A stretch of 64,000 bases of DNA from Pseudomonas paraeruginosa PA7 (GTDB taxonomy: Bacteria; Pseudomonadota; Gammaproteobacteria; Pseudomonadales; Pseudomonadaceae): the NCBI RefSeq assembly GCF_000017205.1, contig NC_009656.1, positions 5,460,001 through 5,524,000 on the forward strand. Direction: 5' to 3'. Numbering within the stretch: position 1 is the first letter of the stretch; the number at the start of each line of letters is the position of its first letter. Shown here in pieces: positions 51,330 to 60,116 of the stretch. The notes beneath the pieces are model-generated. The model did not search any database. It saw only the letters and a program-made list of their open reading frames with translations, and was not told where the DNA came from. Position numbers and translations under genes: made by a program.

Positions 51330-51351
51330 TCAGAAAACGGTGGTTTTCTGA
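51330..51351 (+). repeat. 22-bp palindrome, candidate res subsite
   Basis: TCAGAAAAC and its complement with a 4-base centre, 90 bp before the resolvase start. Serine resolvases bind such dyads in the res site next to their own gene. The flanking 51273-51440 holds no gene. Confidence 0.5.
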
Positions 51352-51440
51352 GCACTGGTGGCGCACATGCCGAATAGCTGTCGAAAAGGTCGCTGACCTG
51401 TTAAAATTCCCGTCATTTTTTCATCGTCCGGCAACTGTCC

Positions 51441-51659
51441 ATGAATCAACGGATCGGCTACGCCCGAGTTTCGACAGATGACCAAAACCTGGACTTGCAG
51501 CGCGACGCGCTGCACCTCGCGGGAGTTCAGTCCATCTACGAAGAGACCGCGAGCGGTAAGACTGCTGGCCGCCCAGAGCTGGACCATTGCCTGAAGGCAT
51601 TGCGAGCGGGTGACACTCTGGTGGTGTGGCGGCTGGATCGGCTTGGCCGCAGTTTGCCC
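51441..51659 (+). pseudogene. Serine resolvase, N-terminal part, split by IS6100
   Basis: 73 residues: MNQRIGYARVSTDDQNLDLQRDALH with the catalytic Ser, to LDRLGRSLP. It stops at IS6100 copy 2 after the target GTTTGCCC. The complement to this piece is at 37149-37561. Confidence 0.93.
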
Positions 51660-52539
51660 GGCTCTGTTGCAAAAATCGTGAAGCTTGAGCATGCTTGGCG
51701 GAGATTGGACGGACGGAACGATGACGGATTTCAAGTGGCGCCATTTCCAGGGTGATGTGATCCTGTGGGCGGTGCGCTGGTATTGTCGCTATCCGATCAG
51801 CTATCGCGACCTTGAGGAAATGCTGGCGGAACGCGGCATTTCGGTCGACCATACGACGATCTATCGCTGGGTCCAGTGCTACGCCCCGGAGATGGAGAAG
51901 CGGCTGCGCTGGTTCTGGCGGCGTGGCTTTGATCCGAGCTGGCGCCTGGATGAAACCTACGTCAAGGTGCGGGGCAAGTGGACCTACCTGTACCGGGCAG
52001 TCGACAAGCGGGGCGACACGATCGATTTCTACCTGTCGCCGACCCGCAGCGCCAAGGCAGCGAAGCGGTTCCTGGGCAAGGCCCTGCGAGGCCTGAAGCA
52101 CTGGGAAAAGCCTGCCACGCTCAATACCGACAAAGCGCCGAGCTATGGTGCAGCGATCACCGAATTGAAGCGCGAAGGAAAGCTGGACCGGGAGACGGCC
52201 CACCGGCAGGTGAAGTATCTCAATAACGTGATCGAGGCCGATCACGGAAAGCTCAAGATACTGATCAAGCCGGTGCGCGGTTTCAAATCGATCCCCACGG
52301 CCTATGCCACGATCAAGGGATTCGAAGTCATGCGAGCCCTGCGCAAAGGACAGGCTCGCCCCTGGTGCCTGCAGCCCGGCATCAGGGGCGAGGTGCGCCT
52401 TGTGGAGAGAGCTTTTGGCATTGGGCCCTCGGCGCTGACGGAGGCCATGGGCATGCTCAACCACCATTTCGCAGCAGCCGCCTGATCGGCGCAGAGCGAC
52501 AGCCTACCTCTGACTGCCGCCAATCTTTGCAACAGAGCC
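51660..52539 (+). mobile_element. IS6100 copy 2 (880 bp)
   Basis: Same 880-bp element as copy 1, opposite orientation, with GGCTCTGTTGCAAA ends. Its right side (52540-52666 followed by IRt) is the usual In4-type integron end, so this is the original copy in the integron. Its left side is now the resolvase N-part. Confidence 0.97.
51685..52485 (+). CDS. tnpA: IS6100 transposase (IS6 family), copy 2
   Basis: Identical in protein sequence to the copy at 37616-38416. The complete DDE triad is present. As the original copy, it probably catalysed the inversion of the 38.4-51.7 kb segment. Confidence 0.96.
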   Translation: MSMLGGDWTDGTMTDFKWRHFQGDVILWAVRWYCRYPISYRDLEEMLAERGISVDHTTIYRWVQCYAPEMEKRLRWFWRRGFDPSWRLDETYVKVRGKWTYLYRAVDKRGDTIDFYLSPTRSAKAAKRFLGKALRGLKHWEKPATLNTDKAPSYGAAITELKREGKLDRETAHRQVKYLNNVIEADHGKLKILIKPVRGFKSIPTAYATIKGFEVMRALRKGQARPWCLQPGIRGEVRLVERAFGIGPSALTEAMGMLNHHFAAAA

Positions 52540-52666
52540 TCCGTCGCCATGCTCACCTCGCTTTGGTGCACACGAGTATTGAGCATAGTCGAGATTGGTG
52601 CAGATCACTTCTGATATTGAACTGTCAGGAGCTGGCTGCACAACAGCCATTACGCCCAATCAACTG
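52540..52666 (+). other. In4-type spacer between IS6100 and IRt
   Basis: 127 bp typical of the IS6100-IRt end of In4-like integrons, with a partial IR-like GGTGCACACGAG and no gene. Confidence 0.75.
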
Positions 52667-52691
52667 GTGCAGTCGTCTTCTGAAAATGACA
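52667..52691 (+). repeat. IRt, 25-bp outer repeat of the Tn402-type integron unit
   Basis: GTGCAGTCGTCTTCTG... ending AATGACA, followed by the target copy CATCA at 52692-52696. It matches IRi at 22 or 23 of 25 positions. Confidence 0.92.
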
Positions 52692-53070
52692 CATCACGCT
52701 CATGCACCGGAACGGCTGCACGCAGCGCCGACCACCGTTTCATCTTCTCGGCCTCGGCGGGGTCGCCTTCGATGGCATCCCAGACGCTGGCGAATCGTTG
52801 GCTTTTCACGTCGGCAGGCCGAAACTGGCCCATTGCCTCGGTCAGCCAGTAGGCCACCTGATACTGCGGCCACGCTGCAAATTCTGGATCGGCTGCGCGA
52901 TGGTGGACGCGCTCATAGAGCGTGCGCACGCGGTCTGCTACAGGCCCGCCCGGCTGCTCAATGATGGCGTGCAGCAGCCCGACAAACGCCTCGCGATCGC
53001 CGCGATTGATGATCTCGTCAACGCCTGCGAGTGACCCCAGCGGATCGCCTGAAAGTCGGACTGACTCCAT
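52692..53070 (-). pseudogene. 5' part of a backbone gene interrupted by the integron
   Basis: About 126 codons from MESVRLSGDPLGSLAG to RAAVPVHERD, then the integron IRt. The 3' end is at 51104-51272. A strong AGGGGGG precedes the ATG at 53070. The region DPEFAAWPQYQVAYWLTEAMG is its most distinctive part; no family recognised. The gene is plasmid-backbone-like and inactive now. Confidence 0.82.
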
Positions 53071-53079
53071 AGCCCCCCT

Positions 53080-53100
53080 TACGATGAAACACAAACAAAT
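53080..53100 (-). repeat. 21-bp repeat, copy B (before the interrupted 180-codon gene)
   Basis: Exact reverse complement of 51294-51314. It ends 9 bp before the start of the interrupted gene, so it covers the promoter or ribosome-binding region. Confidence 0.75.
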
Positions 53101-53114
53101 CCCACCCGGCCCGC

Positions 53115-53810
53115 CTATTGGGGAGTGTCAAGGTCGATCACCACGGCCTTGAATGGATCTCCAACCGTGTTCTCGTCCGGCAACTCGCAGTATTGGCCTA
53201 TGGGCGTAAATGACCAGTCGAGGCGGTGCCGCGCTACGTCGGCCACCCGGACGGCACGGGCATAGTCGATACCGCCCTCACTTACTATGAGCATCACCGG
53301 CAAGTCTGGCGGCAAGGTTTGCAGCGTTGCGATCAGGTCGGCAACGTTAATGGTCACGGGCTTTTTGGGCTTCAGTTTGCCGTCGAGGGCGTGAAAGAAA
53401 TCGTCGATGGTGCCGGCAGGTCGTGCGTGGTCGTTGCGGTCGCTCGCCAACTCGATCAGACAGCCGATGTCCTCCAGTGCCACGGTCAAAGCATCTGATC
53501 TGGCCTGTTTGGTATCGACTCGCATGTATTCATGCTTCGGGCTGCAATGGGCGGTCGTACCGCTGGCAACGGCAAGCGTCTTGATCGCCCAGCGCCACCT
53601 AGCCAAATGAGGTCGATCCGGCCAGCGGTCACGCTGGGGCCAGTCGTCGGGGCGGTCGAGCGGATGCCGCCCGGCCTCGATGTCGCCCAGCATCTGCTCG
53701 ATGATCGCCAGCGCCCGCGCCATATCCGGTGACGGCTCGCCCAGCTCGGCGGCCAGCACAGCAAGCGCCTTGCGAGCTTGGGGTGCTGCCCTTTGTAGAT
53801 CACTGTTCAT
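53115..53810 (-). CDS. Hypothetical backbone protein
   Basis: 231 residues from an ATG overlapping the upstream stop (ATGA). The N-terminal half is helical (KALAVLAAELGEPSPDMARAL), the C-terminal half contains TINVADLIATLQTLPPDLPVMLIVSEGG, a short motif seen in small proteins of mobile elements that describe a value range. No function assigned. Confidence 0.65.
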   Translation of the reverse strand: MNSDLQRAAPQARKALAVLAAELGEPSPDMARALAIIEQMLGDIEAGRHPLDRPDDWPQRDRWPDRPHLARWRWAIKTLAVASGTTAHCSPKHEYMRVDTKQARSDALTVALEDIGCLIELASDRNDHARPAGTIDDFFHALDGKLKPKKPVTINVADLIATLQTLPPDLPVMLIVSEGGIDYARAVRVADVARHRLDWSFTPIGQYCELPDENTVGDPFKAVVIDLDTPQ

Positions 53811-54202
53811 GACCGCATCCATCTTTTCAATCGCGTAATCAGGTTCGGCGGTGTCTGCTCGACAGCCCCATCCAGAGAGCGCTTTGTCACCCAGATCGGC
53901 AGTTCCAGCGGCAGTTTGATTTCGCTCTGCTCACAGGCTTGCAACTGCGCCCGCGCCCATCGCCCGTCCCGCTCCATCTCTTCTCGCAGAGATAAGAGAT
54001 GGGTGCCCTCGAACTGCTCACGGTCGAACATCACCCCAGCAATGTTCAGCCGTTCGGGCATGGGCCATTCATGCCCGCCATCGCGCACCATCAGCATGTC
54101 GCCGCGCTGGATGATGTAGCACCCCTCGGGGTCGGCCTCCATATCGGCAGGCGGCACCAACACGAAGTCAGTCCGGTTCTCGTCGAACCTCCAGATGCTC
54201 AC
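53807..54202 (-). CDS. Hypothetical backbone protein
   Basis: 131 residues from a GTG start with AAGGAG in front (SIWRFDENRTDFVLVPPADM). Small, compact, with a conserved-looking HEWPMPERLNIAG. It overlaps the following gene by 4 bp. Function unknown. A longer frame upstream to 54301 exists but has no ribosome-binding site. Confidence 0.62.
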   Translation of the reverse strand: MSIWRFDENRTDFVLVPPADMEADPEGCYIIQRGDMLMVRDGGHEWPMPERLNIAGVMFDREQFEGTHLLSLREEMERDGRWARAQLQACEQSEIKLPLELPIWVTKRSLDGAVEQTPPNLITRLKRWMRS

Positions 54203-54426
54203 GCGCCACTCTCCTTGATCGGCAGAAGATGGCGGCGGGAATGTGGCTGCATTGTGGTGATGTGCCACGCTGTCGCCACCATGCTCACACACAGCCGCCA
54301 CAGTATTCCCACCGTCTTACCAGCATCCCGCCACCATCGTTCCACCATGTCACCACCTTGTTACCGTCATCATTGACACCATGCCGCCACCGTCTTTCCA
54401 CACTGTTCCCACCATTGCCAGTGCAA
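54203..54426 (-). repeat. GGTGG-rich repeat region behind the relaxase gene
   Basis: About 220 bp without a convincing gene. The minus strand carries seven GGTGG units in about 140 bp, in contexts such as ATGGTGG and ACGGTGG. It may be a degenerate repeat array, a protein-binding region, or a decayed coding stretch. Confidence 0.45.
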
Positions 54427-55650
54427 TCAGAGCGTCGGCGTCGCATCGGGAGAGTCCTCCGGTGACGATTTCGTGTCGGCATCCTTCGCGGCGCGCTCCT
54501 GCATGTTCTGCCGATCCTGCGCTGCCATAGTCTTCGCGCAGGCCTGGGCGAACATTTCCGCCGTCATGCCCTGTTCGGCAGCGGTATCCATATACGCCGA
54601 GAATTGCGCCTTGAGTCCAGTCAGCGGAGCCGTCAGTTCGATCAGGCTGAGATCATATTCAAACTGGGCGGCGTGCATGAATGCACGCTCGAACACCGTC
54701 CAGCGCGGATCGTCACTGCTGCATTCGGACTGGGCCGCATCGGCTTCCTGCGCAGCACGCAGTTCATTCAGGCGGCGCTCCAGGTCGGCCAGCGAATCCT
54801 CAACACGTTTACGCTCGTGCCCCAGCCTGCGCTCAGCGTTCTGGGCAAAGATGGCCCGGTTCAGGTTTCCCCAGAACGTGTTGATGCCTCGCCGCTCCAG
54901 TGCGGTGGAAGCAGCGCCGATGTGTACACCGGGCAGACGGTCAAGCTCTTCGGCGGTGGCCGTATCCCCACGCTCCAAAGCATCCTCACGCTGGACTGAC
55001 AGCGTGCGGTGATCCCAGCGTTCATCCAGACCTGCACGCTCCATGTGCGTGTTGCCAATCAAGGCCCATTGCTCGCGCCAGTAGCGGAGCGTTTTCGGCC
55101 CCAGCTTCCGGTCAATGAACTCGCGCCCCTTGATCTTCGAGAAGCCTTCTGGCGTCAGTTCCCGCGTCGGCATCGCCAAATGCGCATGCTTTCCTACGAT
55201 CCCCTTTGCCGAGCCGTCCCACTTCTTCGGATCGTCGCCGTGGATGGCAAAGTCCACGGGTAATCCGTGCCGGTCTGCAACGCTTTGGGCAAGGTCGCGC
55301 ACCATCGCAATTTCCTGCTCCGGAGTGAGGCCATGCGGCAGGGCAACGATGAACTCGTGCATCAGCCGCGCATCCTTTCGTGGCTCCGCCGCTTCCACTG
55401 CATTCCACAGCGCCTCGCGGTGGCTGGCCCATGACGGCGCACCGGGCGGCAGGACGATTTCCGTGTGACCGATCCTGCGCTTGCGCGTGTAGTCATGCAC
55501 TTCGCCTGTGCGGTAGTCCGTCACGATGCCGCCGCTGCGATAGGCAATGGCAGCAGTAGCGGAGAAGCCGTGCCCCTGCTTGGCGGCATCCCGCTTCCGT
55601 CCCTTGCTGCCGCCATCGCGGCTGATGTAGTTCAGCTCCAGCCGGTACAT
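54427..55650 (-). CDS. mobA: MobA/MobL-family relaxase (MobQ class)
   Basis: 407 residues. N terminus MYRLELNYISRDGG followed by SATAAIAYRSGGIV, the relaxase start with the Tyr region; the metal-binding histidine motif is in GIVGKHAHLAMPTREL and upstream VDFAIHGDD. The C-terminal 180 residues are a coiled, charged region without a primase. The protein nicks oriT and leads the strand during mobilisation. It is divergent from the traD-type gene, with the likely oriT in between. Confidence 0.9.
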   Translation of the reverse strand: MYRLELNYISRDGGSKGRKRDAAKQGHGFSATAAIAYRSGGIVTDYRTGEVHDYTRKRRIGHTEIVLPPGAPSWASHREALWNAVEAAEPRKDARLMHEFIVALPHGLTPEQEIAMVRDLAQSVADRHGLPVDFAIHGDDPKKWDGSAKGIVGKHAHLAMPTRELTPEGFSKIKGREFIDRKLGPKTLRYWREQWALIGNTHMERAGLDERWDHRTLSVQREDALERGDTATAEELDRLPGVHIGAASTALERRGINTFWGNLNRAIFAQNAERRLGHERKRVEDSLADLERRLNELRAAQEADAAQSECSSDDPRWTVFERAFMHAAQFEYDLSLIELTAPLTGLKAQFSAYMDTAAEQGMTAEMFAQACAKTMAAQDRQNMQERAAKDADTKSSPEDSPDATPTL

Positions 55651-56179
55651 GCCGCCACCTCCATTGAAAACCAGTTGGCACCGCTTCCCTCGCTGAATGC
55701 AGCTTGAAGGGGGTCAAGGGGCACAGCCCCTTGCGCAGGCGTCGCGCAGCGATGCGTAACTGCGCTGTTGCGGCAGGCGCAACAGATGAAAACCACCACC
55801 ATCTTGGCCCCACGCGGAGCGCACTAAACACAGGACAGATGATATCGCCGAAGCTCTCATTTGCCCTCATAAAATACTATTTATTGGAAGCAGGAGCAGC
55901 AAGCTGATACCTAAATGGCGGCATGTCCGCAGTTGCTCGCACACGACGAGCATCAAAAAAATCTTGTAGGCGGAATATGGACTATAAGCCGCATTAATAA
56001 AGGCTTTAACGTGTACCAGTAACCACCTATGGCTATGGTTATAGCGCGGCACGAGGCCGCGATCAGGAGCCATAAAACATGGAGTGCGGTCCATGTTAAG
56101 CATGGATTGCGCAGCTTGACGCAACATTTTTTCAAGCTGATAGTTCGTCTTGATACATACCAAATGGAGCAGAGCAAAA
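55651..56179. other. mobilisation intergenic region, candidate oriT
   Basis: 529 bp between the divergent relaxase and traD genes. It contains a perfect hairpin CAAGGGGC-ACA-GCCCCTTG (55715-55733) followed by TGCGCAGGCGTCGCGCAGCG, and a further hairpin ACATGGA...TCCATGT around 56077-56097. Such stem-loops next to relaxase genes are typical for oriT of the MobQ class. A nick site cannot be fixed by eye. Confidence 0.55.
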
Positions 56180-56653
56180 GTGCAGCAAGCAGAGGAACAG
56201 AAGCGCGGCAGGGGAAGGCGTCCGGCAAGCGAACTGGCAGAGAAGCGCGATCGCGAAATCGCCGCATTGGCAGCGGCAGTCGCGAAACAGCAGCAGCGGC
56301 TTGAAGAGCTGAAAGAGGCTCAGCGGAAGGCCCAGAAGGCCGCGCGGCGCACCTACCTGAATCAGCGCAAGTTCGCGGTCGGCGGTCTCGCCCAGATCGC
56401 CGGGTTGCTGGAGGCAGATGCGGGTTTCGTGCTTGGCGCAATGCTCGTTATTGCCGATCAGCGTGAGCGCGACGGGACATGGCCTAGCTCAGTGTTCCTT
56501 CAATACAAGGCGCGTGGCGATGCGGTACTAGCCGCACGTGCCGCCGCCCGCAAGGGCCGCAAGCAGACCGATGACGACGATGAAGATGACACCGAGGTCG
56601 AGGCCGTTGCCGCGCTCTCTCAGGAATCCCGCTATCAGGAAGGAACATCCTAA
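56180..56653 (+). CDS. traD: TraD-type relaxosome accessory protein
   Basis: 157 residues from a GTG (MQQAEEQKRGRGRRPASELA). A basic, coiled-coil N terminus (RDREIAALAAAVAKQQQRLEELKEAQRKAQKA) and a middle part YLNQRKFAVGGLAQIAGLLEAD typical of the small TraD/MobC-like proteins of MobQ systems. An acidic tail (DDDDEDDTEVE) closes it. It probably helps the relaxase at oriT. A TTG start at 56150 is an alternative. Confidence 0.72.
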   Translation: MQQAEEQKRGRGRRPASELAEKRDREIAALAAAVAKQQQRLEELKEAQRKAQKAARRTYLNQRKFAVGGLAQIAGLLEADAGFVLGAMLVIADQRERDGTWPSSVFLQYKARGDAVLAARAAARKGRKQTDDDDEDDTEVEAVAALSQESRYQEGTS

Positions 56654-59536
56654 ATGGCCGCCGCCATGCCTTTCTCACCGTGCGACGATGCCACGTCTTG
56701 CATAGATCACTCCGTTGATATGCTGCGGTCGATCTTCGGCCCGGTCATTGATGCGCTGGTAACTGGAGCAGACCCGGATACCGTCAGCGCCGCAAGCAAC
56801 GTGATCGCGACGATGATGTCGTTTTTCAACTCCGGCATCCTGATCGTTGGCACGCTCATTGTCAGCTACGTCGCGGCAATGGGCACAATCAACACGGCCA
56901 ACGATGGCGAGGCAATGGGGCGCAACTGGTCGTCGCTCTGGACGCCCGTGCGGATCGTGGCCGGGGGCGCGGTACTGCTCCCGACCACAAGCGGCTTTAG
57001 CTTCATCCAGCTCGTGGTGCTGATGTTCGCGCTGTGGGGCGTCGGGTTCGCCAATGGCACCTACAAGACGGGCATGGCGATTGGCGCCCTAAGCCCAGAT
57101 GGTGTCGTTCAAGGCGTGAATGACCCCGGCTCGTTCTACGGGCTGCGCGACTTCGGAAAGCAGTACCTCGCCGCTTCCTATTGTGCCCGCGCCGCGAACC
57201 AGATTTATCCGGGAGCACAGGTCAGTGCGGCACCCAGCGCCGACAAGACCACCACGAATGGCGGGCGTACCGAATATCTCTTCCAGATCAAGGATCGGAA
57301 CGCCACGACGAATTTGGGTGGTGGAGAACCGCTGTGCGGCACCGTCAGTATCAGCCAATACACCGCTCAGCCCGCAAAAGACGCAACCGGCATTGAGGCA
57401 GCTCTGGAGCAGCTCCGCGTGGCGGCGCAGAACTCCAAGATTCAGGCCGCGACCAAACTCATGACCGATCTGGAGGCATGGGTGAATACCTGGCCGGATG
57501 ACATTTCGGGCGATTGGTCGAACGTGGATTCAGCCAAGTTTAACGAACTTGTGAATAGCGCGGAAACCCAAGTCGCGGCAGCCCTCATGGCTGCGCTTAG
57601 TGACACAACTGGCGTGAAATCCGGGTTCCAGTCGCTGGCCACTTCCCTGACCAGTGAGGGCTGGGCGATGAGTGGCGGCTGGTATCAGCGCGTGGGCGAG
57701 GTGCGGGGACGCATTGCTGCAATTACTTCCGAATCGGTTGGCTCCGTCAGCGCCCCATCGCTGTCCGCGCTGCCCGCCGATGCAGCGGCCAGCCGCCTCA
57801 TCGGCAGCGTGACGACTGTCACCGAGGCGATCAGCAAGAAATCGGAGGCCAAGGGGAACTACAAGGCACCGACCAGCGGCCCCGGCGACCTCACCAGCGT
57901 CATCCCGAAGGACGCGCAGAGCGACATCAACATCGGCAGCATCAATGCCGACTTCGACGCCAAAGTCAGCCTCTGGATCAACTCCATGATGGAGTCGATG
58001 GTTGAGATGGCAACCGGCGCGAACAGCTCCGGCACCACGCCTCTCTGCGGCACCGCAGGCCAGATGGGCGGCTCTCTCAACCGGATGAAGTGCATCGGTG
58101 ACTACCTAACAGTCGCCCGCGCCGGAATCGGTGCAGCAGACGTGGCGATCAAAACAGGAGCCACCGCGCTGCGCGTAGTCGCTGGCACGCTGTCCTCGGT
58201 CAAGGGTGTCGGCACCGGCCTCGATCTCGACAAGGTGGTAACGCCAATCTGGGATTGGGTGATCGAAGTGCCGGTCAAGCAGCTTGCCATGATGGCTACG
58301 TACATCGAGCCGATGGCCTTCTACTTCGGCGTCTTCCTGCCAAGCCTGCCCTACGTGATCTTCATGACGGTGGTGGTTGGCTGGATTCTCGCGGTGCTCC
58401 AGTCCCTGATTGCAGCGCCGCTCTGGGCAGTCATGCACATGACGCCTGACCGCACCTTTGTAGGAAGCCAGTCGCAGGGCTACCTACTGCTGCTGTCGTT
58501 GTTTGCCCGCCCGGCGCTGGCAGTGGTTGGTCTATTCGCTGCCATGCTCGTGTCCGACCCGATCATCGACTTCATCGCCAAAGGCTTCTTCGCGATGCGT
58601 GGGGCCGTCGTCACATCAACCGGTACTGTCGGTGCAATTGCCTCATTCCTGAGCTTTGCATGGTGGTTTATGGTCTTCGGCCTGACGCTCCTGCCGGTGC
58701 TCTACATGATCTTCGGCCTGCCGCAAATCCTGCCGGATCATGTGCTGCGTTGGATCGGTGCTGGCGTCAGTGACCTCGGCGAGACGCAAGCAGTCGGGCA
58801 GATGCGCAGCGGCATGGCACACGCCGCGTCCAGTGGTGCGCTGCCCAGTGGCGGCAACAGCCCATCCCGGCGAATCGGGGGTGACGGCGGATTGCTCCCC
58901 GGTGACGGCAATGGCGGCACACCACCCACTGGCAATGGCGGTGGCACTCGCGGCACTGCAACGCCTAAGCGGGCGTTGCTGAGTGCAGGCGACCAAGGCG
59001 TCGCTCCATCCGCTCCCGACTCATCCGCTCCGGCCCCTCAGCCCGACAGCCGTTCTGGTCGGCAAAAGGTCAGCGATGCCGCAGGCGTCGGACTGGGCCG
59101 AGCTGTTACCGGTGCAGCGGGAGCTACCGCCCGCAGCGCAGGCCGTGTTGCTGATGCAGCGATCTCGACTGGCAGCGCCGGAGTTGCCGCGTACCGAGAC
59201 GCCAGCGAAAGCGGTGAGAGTCTTGGTCAGCGCATTCGGGCCGGGCTGGTTGGCTCCGGTGCAGCCGCCGTCACTGGCTTTGGCGGTGCAGCTTCCGCAT
59301 CCGCCAATGATTACGCCGCATCAGGCCGCACAGCTCTTGCCGAAGGCAAGGCCGCCTACTCCGAGGGAGCCGACGCCCGCATTACGGCCTACAAGGAGTC
59401 GCTGCGCGGGAAGCCCGTTAGCACCGGCAGCGAAGTCGTTACCGACTCGGGCGGCATCGACCAGCTCTATGACAGCCGCTATTCCCCGCCACCGACCGAT
59501 ACCGATAACGGCGAAACCTCGCCGGACAAGGAGTGA
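56654..59536 (+). CDS. traY: DotA/TraY-type T4SS inner-membrane protein
   Basis: 960 residues. Membrane spans are visible around residues 55-80, 105-135, 545-585, 600-640 and 655-690; between them lies a large periplasmic-type region with paired Cys. The pattern FYFGVFLPSLPYVIFM and WILAVLQSLIAAPLWAVMHM is characteristic of DotA/TraY of IncI-type (type IVB) conjugation systems. The last about 230 residues are Gly/Ser/Ala-rich and low complexity. No other T4SS gene occurs in the window. It starts one base after traD. Confidence 0.85.
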   Translation: MAAAMPFSPCDDATSCIDHSVDMLRSIFGPVIDALVTGADPDTVSAASNVIATMMSFFNSGILIVGTLIVSYVAAMGTINTANDGEAMGRNWSSLWTPVRIVAGGAVLLPTTSGFSFIQLVVLMFALWGVGFANGTYKTGMAIGALSPDGVVQGVNDPGSFYGLRDFGKQYLAASYCARAANQIYPGAQVSAAPSADKTTTNGGRTEYLFQIKDRNATTNLGGGEPLCGTVSISQYTAQPAKDATGIEAALEQLRVAAQNSKIQAATKLMTDLEAWVNTWPDDISGDWSNVDSAKFNELVNSAETQVAAALMAALSDTTGVKSGFQSLATSLTSEGWAMSGGWYQRVGEVRGRIAAITSESVGSVSAPSLSALPADAAASRLIGSVTTVTEAISKKSEAKGNYKAPTSGPGDLTSVIPKDAQSDINIGSINADFDAKVSLWINSMMESMVEMATGANSSGTTPLCGTAGQMGGSLNRMKCIGDYLTVARAGIGAADVAIKTGATALRVVAGTLSSVKGVGTGLDLDKVVTPIWDWVIEVPVKQLAMMATYIEPMAFYFGVFLPSLPYVIFMTVVVGWILAVLQSLIAAPLWAVMHMTPDRTFVGSQSQGYLLLLSLFARPALAVVGLFAAMLVSDPIIDFIAKGFFAMRGAVVTSTGTVGAIASFLSFAWWFMVFGLTLLPVLYMIFGLPQILPDHVLRWIGAGVSDLGETQAVGQMRSGMAHAASSGALPSGGNSPSRRIGGDGGLLPGDGNGGTPPTGNGGGTRGTATPKRALLSAGDQGVAPSAPDSSAPAPQPDSRSGRQKVSDAAGVGLGRAVTGAAGATARSAGRVADAAISTGSAGVAAYRDASESGESLGQRIRAGLVGSGAAAVTGFGGAASASANDYAASGRTALAEGKAAYSEGADARITAYKESLRGKPVSTGSEVVTDSGGIDQLYDSRYSPPPTDTDNGETSPDKE

Positions 59537-59541
59537 TGACT

Positions 59542-59988
59542 ATGTACAAAACCGACGAGGCATTCACCGCCGAAAGCCATGGATTGGTCGTAGGTAAGGC
59601 TTACGGCCTCCGCCAAGGCTACGACGAGGGCTGGAATGCCGCTATCGCTCATGTGCAGCCTCAGTACGACGCCGCGCTCCGCGAGCAACGCGAGCTGGCC
59701 TATGCGCTAAACGCATTGTCGGTCATCGCCTATTCCGCGCTGGCTGCCCTGAAGGCAGCTCCAGAGCAGCATCGTCTCGCGGTCACTGACATCTACGCCA
59801 AAGAAGTGAATCGGTTGCTGAAGGCTGGCCAGAACGCCCCCGGCGCGATCCGTGCCGTGCCGCACACCGACCCCGCCTTGCTCGCTCGGGAACACGACAT
59901 CGCCAACCTGGTGCGGCAATGGTTTGAGCAATCACTGGCTCTGGCGAAGCAGCAGCAACGCTCCAACGACAACTCCCCCAGCCCATGA
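59542..59988 (+). CDS. Hypothetical protein downstream of traY
   Basis: 148 residues (MYKTDEAFTAESHGLVVGKAYGLRQGYDEGWNAAI). AAGGAG lies 8 bases before ATG 59542. No signal peptide; the region GKAYGLRQGYDEGWNAA is reminiscent of small proteins beside traY in mobile elements. Function unknown. Confidence 0.68.
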   Translation: MYKTDEAFTAESHGLVVGKAYGLRQGYDEGWNAAIAHVQPQYDAALREQRELAYALNALSVIAYSALAALKAAPEQHRLAVTDIYAKEVNRLLKAGQNAPGAIRAVPHTDPALLAREHDIANLVRQWFEQSLALAKQQQRSNDNSPSP

Positions 59989-59999
59989 AGGAGGGCCAT

Positions 60000-60116
60000 A
60001 TGGACACGATCGACACCACCGTTCCCGCCGCCGTGCTGGCCATTCTGCTGTCTGTCGCGGACACCGTGTTGGCCCAGCGCAAACGCCGCAAACACTCCCG
60101 GAGGGCTCGCGCATGA
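60000..60116 (+). CDS. Small single-span membrane protein (38 aa)
   Basis: MDTIDTTVPAAVLAILLSVADT followed by a strongly basic tail (QRKRRKHSRRARA). One hydrophobic span with a positive C terminus. GGAGGGCC precedes the ATG and its stop overlaps the next start (ATGA). Function unknown. Confidence 0.6.
   Translation: MDTIDTTVPAAVLAILLSVADTVLAQRKRRKHSRRARA

Noticed and set aside
37562..52539. A classical composite transposon bounded by two inverted IS6100 copies
   Set aside because: The outer and inner flanks do not show one common 8-bp duplication around the whole unit. The GTTTGCCC copies instead join the two resolvase halves, which fits an inversion.
54285..54482. 65-residue minus-strand reading frame in the GGTGG region
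   Set aside because: It overlaps the relaxase end in another frame and is repetitive; no ribosome-binding site.
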